A program made the position numbers and the translations under genes. A DNA stretch of 64,000 bases, taken from the NCBI GenBank assembly GCA_922989275.2, contig OV277862.1, positions 22,549,543 through 22,613,542 of the forward strand, written 5' to 3'. The notes below the pieces were generated by a model. It was not told where the DNA came from, searched no databases, and was given only the letters and a program-made list of their open reading frames with translations. This DNA is from Gari tellinella. Its lineage: Eukaryota; Mollusca; Bivalvia; Cardiida; Psammobiidae. Shown piece by piece: positions 44,151 through 54,759 of the stretch; the first letter of the stretch is position 1, and each line of letters starts with the position of its first letter.

Positions 44151-44405
44151 GGGGCCCGTTTCATAAAAAATCGTAAGACAAAAACAGTCGTAAGTCAAAA
44201 CTTTAAAGTATATTTAATTTCTGATTTTACTATCTAATACTGTCTTGTGACATCTCTTTGGAATCGTCTTTTCAAGATGATTCCAAAGAGATGTCACAGG
44301 AAATGATTAATGTCACAGGAAATGATTAAACATAGAATAAATAAGGACTTTTATAATCTGACTTACGACAACATTTGTTGTACAAAGTTTTATAAAACAG
44401 GCACC
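44151..44405. mobile_element. M4 MITE copy 1
   Basis: Ends GGGGCCCGTTTCATAAAA and, inverted, GGTGCCTGTTTTATAAAA. Inner hairpin CTTTGGAATC..GATTCCAAAG with GTGACATCTC/GAGATGTCAC. It is followed at once by an M3 (44407-44570). Confidence 0.85.
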
Positions 44406-44406
44406 A

Positions 44407-44570
44407 GGGCTCCAGATAAGAGGGAGTAACTGAACAAATCCAACATTTTGTCACTCGTATCAACACCAAGCCTATGGTGTTACTACTCGTTAGAATTGAG
44501 ACGATTCTAATGTGTAGTGACACCATAGGGTTTAATTCAGAAATAAAGATGTTTTTGAAAAACTCCCCAA
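44407..44570. mobile_element. M3 MITE copy 2
   Basis: GGGCTCCAGATAAGAGGGAG start, then the palindrome CCTATGGTGTTACTACTCG .. GTGTAGTGACACCATAGGG. The right end is worn. It lies 85 bp before the last exon of the unidentified gene. Confidence 0.8.
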
Positions 44571-44654
44571 CTGGTTAGAACCACTGTGTACATGCCAATT
44601 AATTGCCATATCTGCTGAATGTGTTGTCAATTCTAATGAGACCTTTCTTTTCAG

Positions 44655-44836
44655 AGTACATAGAAGATTTGATGAAGGAGGTCATCTTCCTGAGAGAGGT
44701 CAATTGCTCCTATGCATTAGCAAACAGAGCACGGCAGATGGAGGAACCAGTGAGGCCACTTCCTTTGGCTCAAAGTACACCTCGTGCCAACAAAGCTGCC
44801 ATTATTCAACAGCACAGGAGGAGGTTCAACCGCTGA
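44655..44836 (+). CDS. Unidentified gene, last exon
   Basis: Good acceptor (CTTTCTTTTCAG), then, after the split Gln codon, YIEDLMKEVIFLREVNCSYA then LANRARQMEEPVRPLPLAQ, ending IIQQHRRRFNR and TGA. 59 full codons. The first half looks helical (possible short coiled coil); the tail is Pro- and Arg-rich. I do not recognise the family. The exon is unique sequence bracketed by the same two MITE types on both sides (M4-M3 before, M3-M4 after). Confidence 0.75.
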
Positions 44837-44869
44837 ATGTGTTTCCAAGCAATCCGCATGTTATTTGCA

Positions 44870-45056
44870 GGGCTCCAGATAAGAGGAGTATTTCAAAAAC
44901 TAAAGTCTATTTTTGTTTTAAACCCTATGGTGTCACTACTCATTAGAATCGTCTCGAGGAGACGATTCTAATGAGTTGAAACACCATAGGATTTGGTGCT
45001 GTATGAGTGAGAAAATGTTGGATTTGTTCAGATTACTCCCTCTTATCTGGAGCCCT
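44870..45056. mobile_element. M3 MITE copy 3, best preserved
   Basis: Ends GGGCTCCAGATAAGAGG and CCTCTTATCTGGAGCCC are near-perfect inverted repeats. The centre is GAATCGTCTCGAGGAGACGA with TCATTA and TAATGA beyond it. It starts 34 bp after the stop codon of the unidentified gene, so it is probably in its 3' UTR. Confidence 0.9.
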
Positions 45057-45102
45057 GTATTTAGATATTATGTAGAAAGCTTTTAAAAACCATTCAGTCC
45101 CA

Positions 45103-45352
45103 GGGGTCTGTTTTATAAAACTTCGTGCGACAAAAACGAATGTAAGTCAAAATATTAAAATACATTTAATTTCTGATTTCTCCATCTAATACTGCCTTGT
45201 GACATCTTTTTGGAATCGTCTTTTCAACAGATTCCAAAAAGATATCACAAGACAGGATTAGATTGAGAAATAAATCATAATTGAGACATTTATAAACTGA
45301 CTTACGACAACATTTTCACATTTGTCGTAAGAAGTTTTATGAAACGGGGCCC
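45103..45352. mobile_element. M4 MITE copy 2
   Basis: GGGGTCTGTTTTATAAAAC at the left and GTTTTATGAAACGGGGCCC at the right. Inner hairpin TTTTTGGAATC..GATTCCAAAAA. Confidence 0.85.
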
Positions 45353-45668
45353 AGGATTCTAAGCAAGTTTTCTCTGCCTTTATTAACAGTGCCACTGTAA
45401 AGAGTACAATTGTACTGTGCAAAAAGTATAGACCCATATCTTGGCATTCCTAATGAAGCCATTTGGTCATGGTCTGCCCTGTGTCATTATGCCATTACTT
45501 GTATATACACTCCTAAATAATTTTTATTGGCAACTGACTTTTGTCTTTGATTGGATGGGTTTAAGATGGTCCCGGTTTAAGAAATTTCTGCATATCTTTA
45601 AATAGTTCTGTGTAAAAAACCAAAGGAAAAGCTTTCTACATCCTGACAATTTTAGTTTTAGGAACAAA

Positions 45669-45822
45669 TCATTGTGGATACTTGAAACCTGTATAACTTT
45701 CTGATGGAAAAGCATCCCTTATTGCTTTAACGGCACATGATGGAATAACTCTTCTGTTCTTTTTCCCAAGTAGCCCATATACCCATCGGGTGAATCTTCG
45801 GTAGGCAATATATCTGTACACT
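45669..45822 (-). CDS. P2X7-type cytoplasmic domain protein, exon 3 (last)
   Basis: On the minus strand an acceptor TTAATTTCAG (45823) leads into one base plus 50 codons and TGA (45671-45669). The peptide VYRYIAYRRFTRWVYGLLGK .. RVIPSCAVKAIRDAFPSESY then TGFKYPQ lines up with the end of human P2X7 (CAYRCYATW.., ILPSCCRWRIRKEFP.., YSGFKSPY). The IPSC(A/C) and FP...Y(S/T)GFK motifs are diagnostic of the ballast domain. The start completes the codon split in exon 2 (GA|A, Glu). Confidence 0.9.
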
Positions 45823-45966
45823 CTGAAATTAAGAGAGAACAATTCTAATAAATCTGTAAATATGTATAAAAATAATTCTGTAACCTGTCAAACAGTTAAG
45901 ATTTTCTATGTTTAGTCACCATATGGCATTATGAAAGGAGTATTCTGATTTACTTTCAGCATAGCT

Positions 45967-46149
45967 CAGAGCTCCAGATAAGAGGGAGTAAACTGAACAA
46001 ATCTAACATATTTCAGCACCAGGTCCTATGGTCTTATTACTCATGAGAATTGTCTGGAAGAGACAATTCTCATGAGTAGTGACACCATGGGTTTAATGCA
46101 GAAATAAATTTTTAGCTTTTGAAATGGTCTGCTTTACTGGAGCTCTGAG
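45967..46149. mobile_element. M3 MITE copy 4
   Basis: GAGCTCCAGATAAGAGGGAG and, on the right, ACTGGAGCTC. Inner palindrome GAGAATTGTCTGGAAGAGAC and 'aattctcatgagtag'. Confidence 0.8.
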
Positions 46150-46249
46150 AGCTATAGTATGGATAAGTTACTAAATTGGGTATTTACCCTTTGATGTTGT
46201 TTAGAATTTGGTATTTACAATCTTTTATTACTTCATACATGCAACAGCC

Positions 46250-47358
46250 ACCTACATTCAACTCTGTTAAGAAAGGTATAGCTTAAAGTAAGATGAAAGT
46301 AAAGCTATAAGTTCATTATGTAGGTTAGCTTTCTGCATTACTTTAACCCTGTTTTCCATAACCGGTTTCTAGTTTCAGGACTGGTAAGCACTAATCAGGC
46401 TGAAGTAAAGCATAATTTGCCAAAGACTCATCAAGTCATTTTGCTTTACAATAGAGTTTGCTTTTGGCTACTGTCTGTTAGAATAAAGTAAATATTTCTC
46501 ATTGAGCACTGTTTAGAGAAAAGAAAAAAAATGATAAAATGTGTCAAATCGGATTTAATCTCAAAAGATTATCACAAACAGTCATATTCTCACATAACTA
46601 TCCTTTGTATTCAAAAGCAATCAGCGATTGCGAATATCTTTATCCAACATGTTTGAGATCAATTTGATGGGTCATTATAAAGGCTTTTTGACGTCACAGG
46701 GTTCAAAGAAGGCTAATTGCATTAAAAAATAGCTTAAATCATTGATATTATGTGAGAAAAAGAATCTGGCACTCGTCGATTAGTGAGACAAGCTGATCTC
46801 ATTCTTGTCTACAATAGAAAAATTATTATCGACTCTTCTGCAATCTTTAGGCAAATATAGATACAGTTGTTAAAATTGGGTTTCAGATGAGATGCCATAT
46901 TATGTAAATCCTAATTGGATCAAAATCATTTACTTCTTATGATGCCATTTAACCCTTTATCCCATAGCCTGATCCTAGTTTTGTAGAAATGTGACCATTT
47001 AAAGCAGGTTGAAAGTAAGCAGCCTGCTTTGAGCTTTCATCTGTTGGAATTCAGAAAATATTTCTTATCATTTATTTTCGTGACTTAAATTTGGATCTAC
47101 TTTCTTCAATGTTCTTAACCCATTACCCAATAGTCAGTTTCTAGTTTTAAGCAAATATGACCACTTAAAACAGATTGAAAGTAAAGCAGAATGCGGCTTA
47201 ATCTGCTTCACTTTCAGCCTGCTTTAAGCTACCATTTACTAGAATATAGAAAATATTTCTTATGATACATACTCATGGCTTTATAAATTGGAACTATTTT
47301 CTTCAGTGGAGGAATAAACTAAATGCGCTAAAAGGCGCTTGTATCAGGGAAAGGGTTA
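46250..47358. repeat. M1 and M10 repeats in the P2X7-like intron
   Basis: Worn M1 pieces at about 46250-46460 and 46950-47100, an M10 at about 46520-46850 (GTGAGAAAAAGAATCTGGC), and a fuller M1 at 47115-47358 (TTAACCCATTACCCAATAG, AGATTGAAAGTAAAGCAG). They lie between exons 3 and 2 of the P2X7-type gene. No further exon seen. Confidence 0.6.
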
Positions 47359-47537
47359 TACTTGTTGCAATTGAGATACAAGTGTGCTCAAGTTTTTAAC
47401 TTTTTTCAGTTACCAATGGATATCTAGTTAGTTTCTTCAATTGTCATTTGGAACTTCTGTATCTTAAATTGTGCGAGAATAAACATTTTTATAATGAAGT
47501 GTCTTTAATTGTTTGTTATAATTTCAAAATTGCTTAC

Positions 47538-47753
47538 TCATGGATAAACTCCTCCTCCTTGAGAGGTCAATTCTGCAGGACATGTTCATAGAATGATGTT
47601 TCCAACACATGGATGTTTGTACAGTTGACTATAAAGTCCTCATGGTCAGTAATGCATTCCAGCCCTTCACTTTTGCTGTCCACTATGTTGGTTTCTTTGC
47701 AGCATTTGCATTCAACAGCAGTGGACATGTTGATGCAGTTTCCACAGCTACAC
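47538..47753 (-). CDS. P2X7-type cytoplasmic domain protein, exon 2 (in-frame TGA)
   Basis: Acceptor TTTTTTTAAG, then C-S-C-G-N-C and MSTAVECKCCKE, then GLECITDHEDFIVNC and HVLETSFYEHVLQN. The Cys cluster is the zinc-binding part of the P2X7 ballast domain (human WCRCGSC.., CCRKKPGACITT). An in-frame TGA lies at 47569-47567; the reading then continues PLKEEEFIHE to a donor CATGA|GTAAGC at 47537. By alignment the TGA replaces one residue only. The first base completes Trp with exon 1 (TG|G). So the exon is either a recent pseudogene or carries an allele or assembly error. Confidence 0.85.
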
Positions 47754-47895
47754 CTTAAAAAAACATACATGAGAATAGAATATTGAAACCACATGGTGAG
47801 CAGTAAAGTTTTTAGAGAATGAGATGAATGAGTCCTCGGGATTCACATTCTGAAAAACCAATGAGACAAACATTGAGTCCTTGAGGTGAAAAAAA

Positions 47896-48043
47896 TTAAC
47901 CCTATATCCCATAACTTTTATAAGTTTGAAGACAGATGGCCACTTAAAGAAGGTTGAAAGTAAAGCAGAATTAGACTTAAGACACATTCTGCTTTACTTT
48001 CAATCTGCTTTAAGCTATTTATTGCCTACGAGTAATAGGTTAA
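47896..48043. mobile_element. M1 MITE, short
   Basis: TTAACCCTATATCCCATAAC to GAGTAATAGGTTAA with a well paired palindrome (AAGGTTGAAAGTAAAGCAG). It lies in the intron between exons 2 and 1 of the P2X7-type gene. Confidence 0.75.
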
Positions 48044-48421
48044 TAAAGACAAGACAAGCTATGCGTCCATATGACTTGCAACTTTTTAAATAATGATCGA
48101 GTCCCTGGAAAATTTAATGAGTATAGGACTCGGGATGCACAGATAAAATTATCACTGGAAGAGAAAAATAAGCAGCCAGCTCGAGACCCATGCATTTCTT
48201 ACAGGATATCCTGTAACTGCTATTCGGTATAGGCTTTCTGGACTGCTTGCACATTCTCTCATAATTTAACCATAAAGTCAACCTGGCGACACATCACATA
48301 GCAAGTGATCTACAGTCAGAGCTTTCGTAATCACTTGCACAACTCTCTCATTATATAGCCATAACTCAACCTGGCTCTATTATAGTATTCTGGATAATTA
48401 CAGTAGGCCTACATCTAACCG

Positions 48422-48780
48422 ACTGAGAAGCTCAGTGGGAGAGTGTCTGCTTGCAGAGCAGGAGGTTGCGGGTTCAATCCCTGGCCACTCAAACCAAAGA
48501 CTAAAAATGGGAAGTAATGGCTTCTCAATGGAGCTCATGATGATTTAGGGTTAGCATTACGACTGGTTTGTCGTATCATGATAAAGTGACCTGCGGAGTA
48601 CAGTCCCTGGTGCACCTCATAAGTGCCCCTGTTTATTTGAAAATGTCTGTTTCTGCCATCTATGGGCTAGTTGATGCCCCAGAGAACCCTGGTGCGATGC
48701 CCTACTCTTATTATCGAAAAAGTTCTCTGGTTCTTTTAGATGCCGAGTGTAAAGCATTATGCTTTCGACCTAATCATTTT
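48422..48780 (+). mobile_element. tRNA-derived SINE
   Basis: The tRNA-like head has AGCTCAGTGGGAGAGTGTC (A box) and GCGGGTTCAATCCCTGG (B box) at correct spacing. A body of about 280 bp follows ('ggaagtaatggcttctc', 'gccccagagaacc'). Confidence 0.75.
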
Positions 48781-48839
48781 GTACTGATATGTATTGTACA
48801 TTTATAAGAATAAAATAAAGCACTCGTACATCAGACCAC

Positions 48840-48945
48840 AGTTTATTAAGTCTCATCCGAAGGACTTGGTCCAGTGGGGGATCGAACTCGCAACCCCTGA
48901 AGTCGTAAGATGGTGCTTTACTCCTCGACTACGTCTGACAGTTGC
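48840..48945 (-). mobile_element. tRNA-derived SINE
   Basis: The minus strand shows GTAGTCGAGGAGTAAAGC (A-box-like) and GTTGCGAGTTCGATCCCC (B-box-like). It is a different SINE from the one upstream and points toward it. Confidence 0.6.
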
Positions 48946-49773
48946 CCCCGTTTTTGATAATCGAAAGATGTGTATAACAGTATAAATAACACATAAAAAC
49001 TTAAACAAAAACATGTATCATTTTGAAAAAGTATCAGTTGGCAATCAATTGAATAAAAGTTCAAAAAGAAATAGGTGATCAATCCCAATAGTTCAAAATC
49101 TGACAAACCCTGTTATTTAATGGATGTTTTGTCCATTTCTTTGTATTTTGCAAATTGCATTTGGGACAATATAGAGGATACATGAGTGCAGTATAGACAT
49201 AAACAATCGGACACAATTCTGAATCTCATACGCCATAGAATCCTATATAAGACGTTCACACGACGGCGAGATGAGTCTTCTAATTCGCCTTGAATTTATA
49301 ACCAGCAAAAATAAGAAATGATATGTAATCTCCATTCCTGAATTTCCTGTACAGCACAAATTCAATCTTGGAGTTTACCCTGCTTGTTTCTATTTTTCTT
49401 TACTGATTAAATTGAGCAAGGCATGGAAGCGACGCCATATTGTTTTTCCAATAAAAAACTTTTTCTAAGTGGGTGGGGAAGTCAACTGTTTTCAACATTA
49501 TACAGCCAGTTACACAAAAATAGAATGCTTGTATATTTCCATTATTGTATCGGCCTACTTGTTAGCAAGTAAACATATGGGGAAACGTTGGGGTAGAAGA
49601 AAATAATACCGATAGGCTTATGACCGACGCTTTGATATCCGTAGAACAAAGAATGATATCGGCGATCTTTTTTTCTTGGAGAAAGTAATACAAACACGAA
49701 ATTATTTATATAAGAATTGTTACGGATCATAACTTTAAAATGCATTGTCAAAATGAATATTTTGTGTAATTAC

Positions 49774-49978
49774 CAATCTTCAACCGGTGGAATGCCTAAC
49801 GGTTCGTCCGAAACGCCCCCCTCTCATCTTCCGACTCCGAGGTGTCTGTATCGTCCGAAAGTTCGTCCGACTTTACAAATTTCACTGGCTCAAATGAATA
49901 CGGTTGATAATGAACACTGTTAACAGACACATCTACCTCCAACATATCCTCCAACTCGCTATCGTATAATACATCCAT
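49774..49978 (-). CDS. P2X7-type cytoplasmic domain protein, exon 1 (frameshifted)
   Basis: Starts at ATG 49978 and reads MDVLYDSELEDMLEVDVSV .. YQPYSFEPVKFV .. SDDTDTSESEDER, the acidic stretch plus (Q/x)PYxFEP motif typical of invertebrate proteins with this domain. The frame meets a stop at 49796. One more G in the six-G run (C-run at 49816-49821 on +) would continue it as VSDEPLGIPPVEDW to the donor GATTG|GTAATT at 49773, in the right phase for exon 2. With that, the three exons total 192 codons. No transmembrane segment: a soluble single-domain protein rather than a channel. Its role in bivalves is not established. Confidence 0.85.
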
Positions 49979-50048
49979 TCTTTTCCAACCCGGCTTTCAA
50001 TTTGTTACATGTACGAAAATTTACCACAGACCCAAGCAGAGTCTACTC

Positions 50049-50056
50049 TGACGTCA
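50049..50056 (-). promoter_or_regulatory. CRE-type TGACGTCA site upstream of the P2X7-type gene
   Basis: A perfect 8-bp palindrome 71 bp upstream of the ATG, in a short non-repeat stretch between exon 1 and the HINE-A at 50245. A GC-rich GTGCGCGC follows. Placement fits a proximal promoter; function is inferred only. Confidence 0.35.
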
Positions 50057-50244
50057 CAGGTGCGCGCTGTACCAAGGGAGATAACAAAGGAAAATTTTGC
50101 CGAAGGCAATGGTCGGAGGTGTTAAAAAATAAAGTTTTATATAAAAAATATGCGTAAATGAATGCCTTTTTTGGCGTTTTTGTACATTTTAATAATATAT
50201 ACGTCCAAAATGATCAAAAACTCAACCTCTGTACTTGACCTTTA

Positions 50245-51294
50245 AGGTGAGCTATTGTGATCGGTTGCCGTCCGTCGTACGTCCGTGTCGTCTGTTCACA
50301 ATTTCTTTCAAATAACTTCTTCTCTGAAACCAATGGCCCAATTTTAACCAAACTTGGTCAGATACATACTGTAGTTGTGATCTTCAAAAAGTGTTAAAAA
50401 AAAGTGGGTGGGGGCCATCGGTCTTGTTGCCATGGCAACCATGCACAATATCTAAAAAAATCTTTTTCTCAAAAACTACTGGTCCGATTTCAATTTGGTT
50501 TCACCAAAATGTTTCTCAATTAATATTCTTTCAAAACTGTTCAAAGAATTTTGATCCGTCAAAAAACATGGCCGCCACAGGGCGTTGTCATTTTCCGTAT
50601 TTAGGTAATGTTGAAAAAGTTAAAGTCAAAACTTTAAACATCTTCTTGTCAATAACTATTAGTCCTAGGACAACCAAATTTCATATCTAGCATCATGTTG
50701 TAAACCTTTAGCAAGACTTCAAATAATGACCCCGGGTCAAAAATGGCCCCGCCCGGGGCTTATCAGTTTTTCATAGGAAAACCTTTTAAAACTCTTCTGC
50801 TTTGAAACTGTATGGCCTAGACCTTTTATATTTAGCATGTAGCTTTGCCTTATGGACCTCTACTAAAATTGTTCAAATCATGACCCCAGGTTAAAAAGTA
50901 GCCCCGCCCCGGGGCTTATCAGTTTTACATAGACTTATATAGGAAAACCTTTAAAAAAATTCTTCTCTGAAACCGTAAACTCTTAAAATCATTTTGTTAT
51001 CTTTAAAATCATGGCCACCAGTGGGTGGGGCAAGTTTTCCTTATATTTCTGTATAGAAAATCTTTAAAAATCTTTTTCTCTGAAACTGTTGGTCTGATTT
51101 AAGAATATTTTTACACAAATAATGATTCATGGGTAACCTTTTGCCAGTTTTCTTCAAATAATCTTCCTATCTCAAACATGGCCGCCAGAGGGTGGGGATG
51201 AATTTACCAATGATGGCTTATAGTGAAAACTTTACCATTACTGGCTCATTACCGGTACCAGGTGAGCGATTTAGGACCGCATGCGGCTCTTGTC
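50245..51294 (+). mobile_element. HINE-A copy, 5' worn
   Basis: It begins at AAGGTGAGCTATTGTGATCG (first hairpin arm lost). Core units with TGGCCCCGCCCGGGGCTTAT follow, and it ends GGTGAGCGATTTAGGACC, GCATGCGGCTCTTG. Confidence 0.75.
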
Positions 51295-51407
51295 TTAAAA
51301 ACTGTTTATGATACCATCTTCAAACTTGGTATACATTATCAATGTTATTTGGGGACGCTCATTGACAGGTTTCATAACTCTTGCACCAAATTTTACAGCC
51401 CCTTTTT

Positions 51408-53353
51408 AGCTCACCTGAGCTAAAGGCTCAAGGTGAGCTATTGGGATGGCCCTGTGTCCGTCGTCGTGCGTCGTCGTTAACAATTGCTTCAAATGACATC
51501 TCCTCCTATACCGCTTGACAGAATTCAACCAAACTTTACAGAAATGTTCCTTGGGTCAAGCTCTTTCAAATTTGTTCAAAGAATTAAAAACAATGCAGAA
51601 CTCTGGTTGCCATGGCAACCAAAGTGAAAAAATAAGGAAATCTTAAAAAATCTTCTTGTCAAAAACTGCAAGGGCCAGATTTCAACCAAACTTTACAGGA
51701 ATGTTCCTTGGGTCAAGCTCTTTCTAATTTGTTCAAAGAATCAAAAACAATGTAGAACTCTGGTTGCCATGGCAACCAAAGTGAAAAAATAAGGAAATCT
51801 TAACAAATCTTCTTGTCTGAAACTACAAGGGCCAGAGCTTAGATATTTGGCACATAGCATTATCTACAGGTCCTCTATCAAGTTTGTTCAAATTATGCTC
51901 CTGGGGTAAAAATTGGCCCCGCCCCGGGGGTCACATTTTTACATAGAGTTATTTAGTGAAATTTTCAAAAGTCTTCTCTTCTGAAACTAACATGGCTAGA
52001 GAATTGATACTCGACATGGTGACACTTCTAGATGTCCTTTACATATTTTGTTCAAATGGTTCCGGTCGGTTGCATAAGTAGGTCACAGGAGCTAAAAATA
52101 GATTTTTTGGAATGAAAACTTAAAAATTCTTCTTGTCTGAAACTACAATTAAGGGCCAGAGCTTAGATATTTGGCACATAGCATCATCTACAGGTCTTCT
52201 ATCAAGTTTGTTCAAATTATGTCCCTGGGGTCAAAATTGGCCCGCCCCGGGGGTCACAGTTTTACATAGAGTTATATAGTGAATTTTTCAAACGTCTTTT
52301 TGCATAAGTAGGTCACAGGAGCTAAAAAAAAAATTTGTTGAATGGAAACTTATAAAAATCTTGTCTAAAACCTTAGTACCCTGATCTTAGATATTTGGCA
52401 CATAGCATCATCTATAGGTCCTCTATCAAGTTTGTTCAAATTATGCCCCTGGGGTCAAAATTGGCCCCGCCCCGGGGGTCACAGTTTTACATAGAGTTAT
52501 TTAGGGAAATTTTCAAACGTCTTCTTCTCTGAAACCAATGTGGCCACAGCTTTGATATTCGGCATGTAGACACTTCTAGATGTCCTTTACCAAAATTGTT
52601 CAAATGGTTGTGGTTGGTTGCATAACTAGGTCACAGGAGCTAAAATTAGATTTTTTCAATGAAAACTTAAAAAATCTTCTTGTCTGAAACTACAAGGGCC
52701 AGAGCTTAGATATTTGGCACATAGAATCGCCTACAGGTCCTCTATCAAGTTTGTTCAAATTATGCCCCTGGGGTCAAAATTGGCCCGGCCCCGGGGGTCA
52801 CGGTTTTACATAGAGTTATATATAATTGAACTTTTCATACGTCTTCTTCTCTGAAACTAATATGACCAGAGCTTTGACATTTGGCATAGTGACACTTCTA
52901 GATGTCCTATACCGAAATTGTACAAATGGTTCTGGTCCGTTGCATAACTAGGTCACAGGAGCTAAATATAGATTTTTTACAATGAAAACTTAAAAAATCT
53001 TCTTGTCTAAAACTACAAGGGCCATGGAGCTTAGATATATGGCACATATCATCGCCTACAGGTCCTCTATAAAGTTTGTTCAAATTATGACCCTAGGGTC
53101 AAAATTGGCCCCGCCCCGGGGGTCACTGTTTTACATAGAGTTATATAGAGAAAATTTCAAACGTCTTCTTCTCTGACTCTAATATGGCCAGAGCTTTTAT
53201 ATTCTGTATGGTGACACTTTTAAATATACTTTACATATTTTGTTCAAATTGTTCCGGTCTGTTGCATATCTAGGTCAGTCCTGGACATAAATCAATATCT
53301 CCATTTTTCCAATTATTCTCAGGTGAGCGAATATGCCCCATTGGGCTCTTGAT
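51408..53353 (+). mobile_element. HINE-A copy, complete, long core
   Basis: T5, hairpin AGCTCACCTGAGCTAAAGG, 'gtgtccgtcgtcgtgcgtcg', about seven core units (ATATTTGGCACATAGCATC, 'ccgccccgggggtcac'), CAGGTGAGCGAATATGCCC and GGGCTCTTG. One of the longest copies here. Confidence 0.9.
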
Positions 53354-54600
53354 AACTTGATTTTTTTGTCTCTTAATTGAGAATTTTTTCTTGGAACATG
53401 CCATTTTGTTGAAAACTATTCATGATATTGTCTTCAAACGTGGTACACATTATATGTGATATATTGTGAGACTTTTCTTCAAGTATGACAACTCTTGCAT
53501 AAAATTTGACATAGTTGTGTCCCTTTACAACTTGAAATTTAGTTCCTTAATATGCATGTACATGTATTATTCTTTCTACATGTCATTGTGGTGTTTGTGA
53601 CAGGTCAGTTTGGAGTGGGGGTATTTATCACCTTTAGTGATAGCTCTAGTTGGTTGTATAAAAGACAGATGGCAGCTTAAGCAAGCTGAAAGTGAAACAG
53701 AAAGCTCCTAAATTAGCTTTAAGCAGCTACTTGCTCTGAATACCCTAATAATTAATCCAGTTTAGTGGCTATTATAGAGTTTTACTACATTCTAATTTTG
53801 GTTGGCCTTGCAGTTTTATGCCTTGTATCCTTCCGATGTCACACGTTATCATCCACAGCTCTTTTCAAACAAAGTGAGCTTTCAATTTAGCAACTGTAAT
53901 ATGCTGGAATATTCCACATCAATATTTCTTCAACATACCACGCCTGTGACATCATAAGTGTTTTTCCTGTATGTAGGGATAAGCTAAGTATGAAATTTGG
54001 TTTCAATAAGGCAATCAGATGTAGAGTCATCATCCGGAAAACAGTTTGAGCTGTAAAAATCTAAGTAAGTAAAGTGGAATAACTGCAATAAAAATCTCCA
54101 GACCACCAGTAAAATCAGTAGGTGTCTAACCTCTATGATGAGAAAGCTTACTATGAAATTTGGTAATAATACCTCATAGAACTAAAGTAATTGTCCAGAT
54201 CTTTTTAATTTAAATTCTCTATATATAAAGGGGCATAACTCCAATAAAAATCATTGGACCAGAACCAAAATCAATAGGTGTTTTTCCTGTATCATAAGAA
54301 AGCTTAGTATGGAATTTGGTTTGAAAACGGCTAATAGAAGTAAAATCATCTGAAAAAAAGAGCCGTAAAATACTAAGTATGTAAAGGGGCATTCCTCCAA
54401 GAAATTCATTGTACTCATACCAAAATCACTAGGCATCTTTAGTGACCTGCATAGTAAGTAAGATACATATAAAATTTGGCCATAATAGGTAAAAAATATC
54501 TGAAGTTGTAGTCTTGAAACAATATTTCGTTTAACAAGAAATATCTTTAAAAAATATAGTCAGCGGAGAGCGTTTTGGAAGTAATGCTGTAGATGGGTTT
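53354..54600. repeat. Decayed core units of HINE types
   Basis: 53354-53640 repeats 'catgatattgtcttcaaac'-type units. 53990-54560 has about four units with GATGAGAAAGCTTA, ATGAAATTTGGT and AAAGGGGCATAACTCC, the same motifs as the HINE-B core at 58500-59300. No ends recognised. A worn M1 lies near 53660-53760. Confidence 0.5.
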
Positions 54601-54759
54601 GAAAAATGCATGCATAAAATTGAGGGCTTCAAAGAATTGTAATACCATGGATTGAAAAGCAAAACATTCAATTACGGTAACTTTCATGTAAAATAGGAAA
54701 TATATCCCCCTCCCTGGAAATTACACCCCCACACACACACCAATTAACTTGTAAAGATC

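Noticed and set aside
48422..48500. Functional tRNA gene
   Set aside because: A and B boxes are present, but there is no paired acceptor stem, and a long SINE body follows.
45669..49978. Full P2X7 receptor channel
   Set aside because: The exons hold only the cytoplasmic ballast domain, starting from an initiator ATG with an acidic leader. No transmembrane or ATP-binding ectodomain segment is present.
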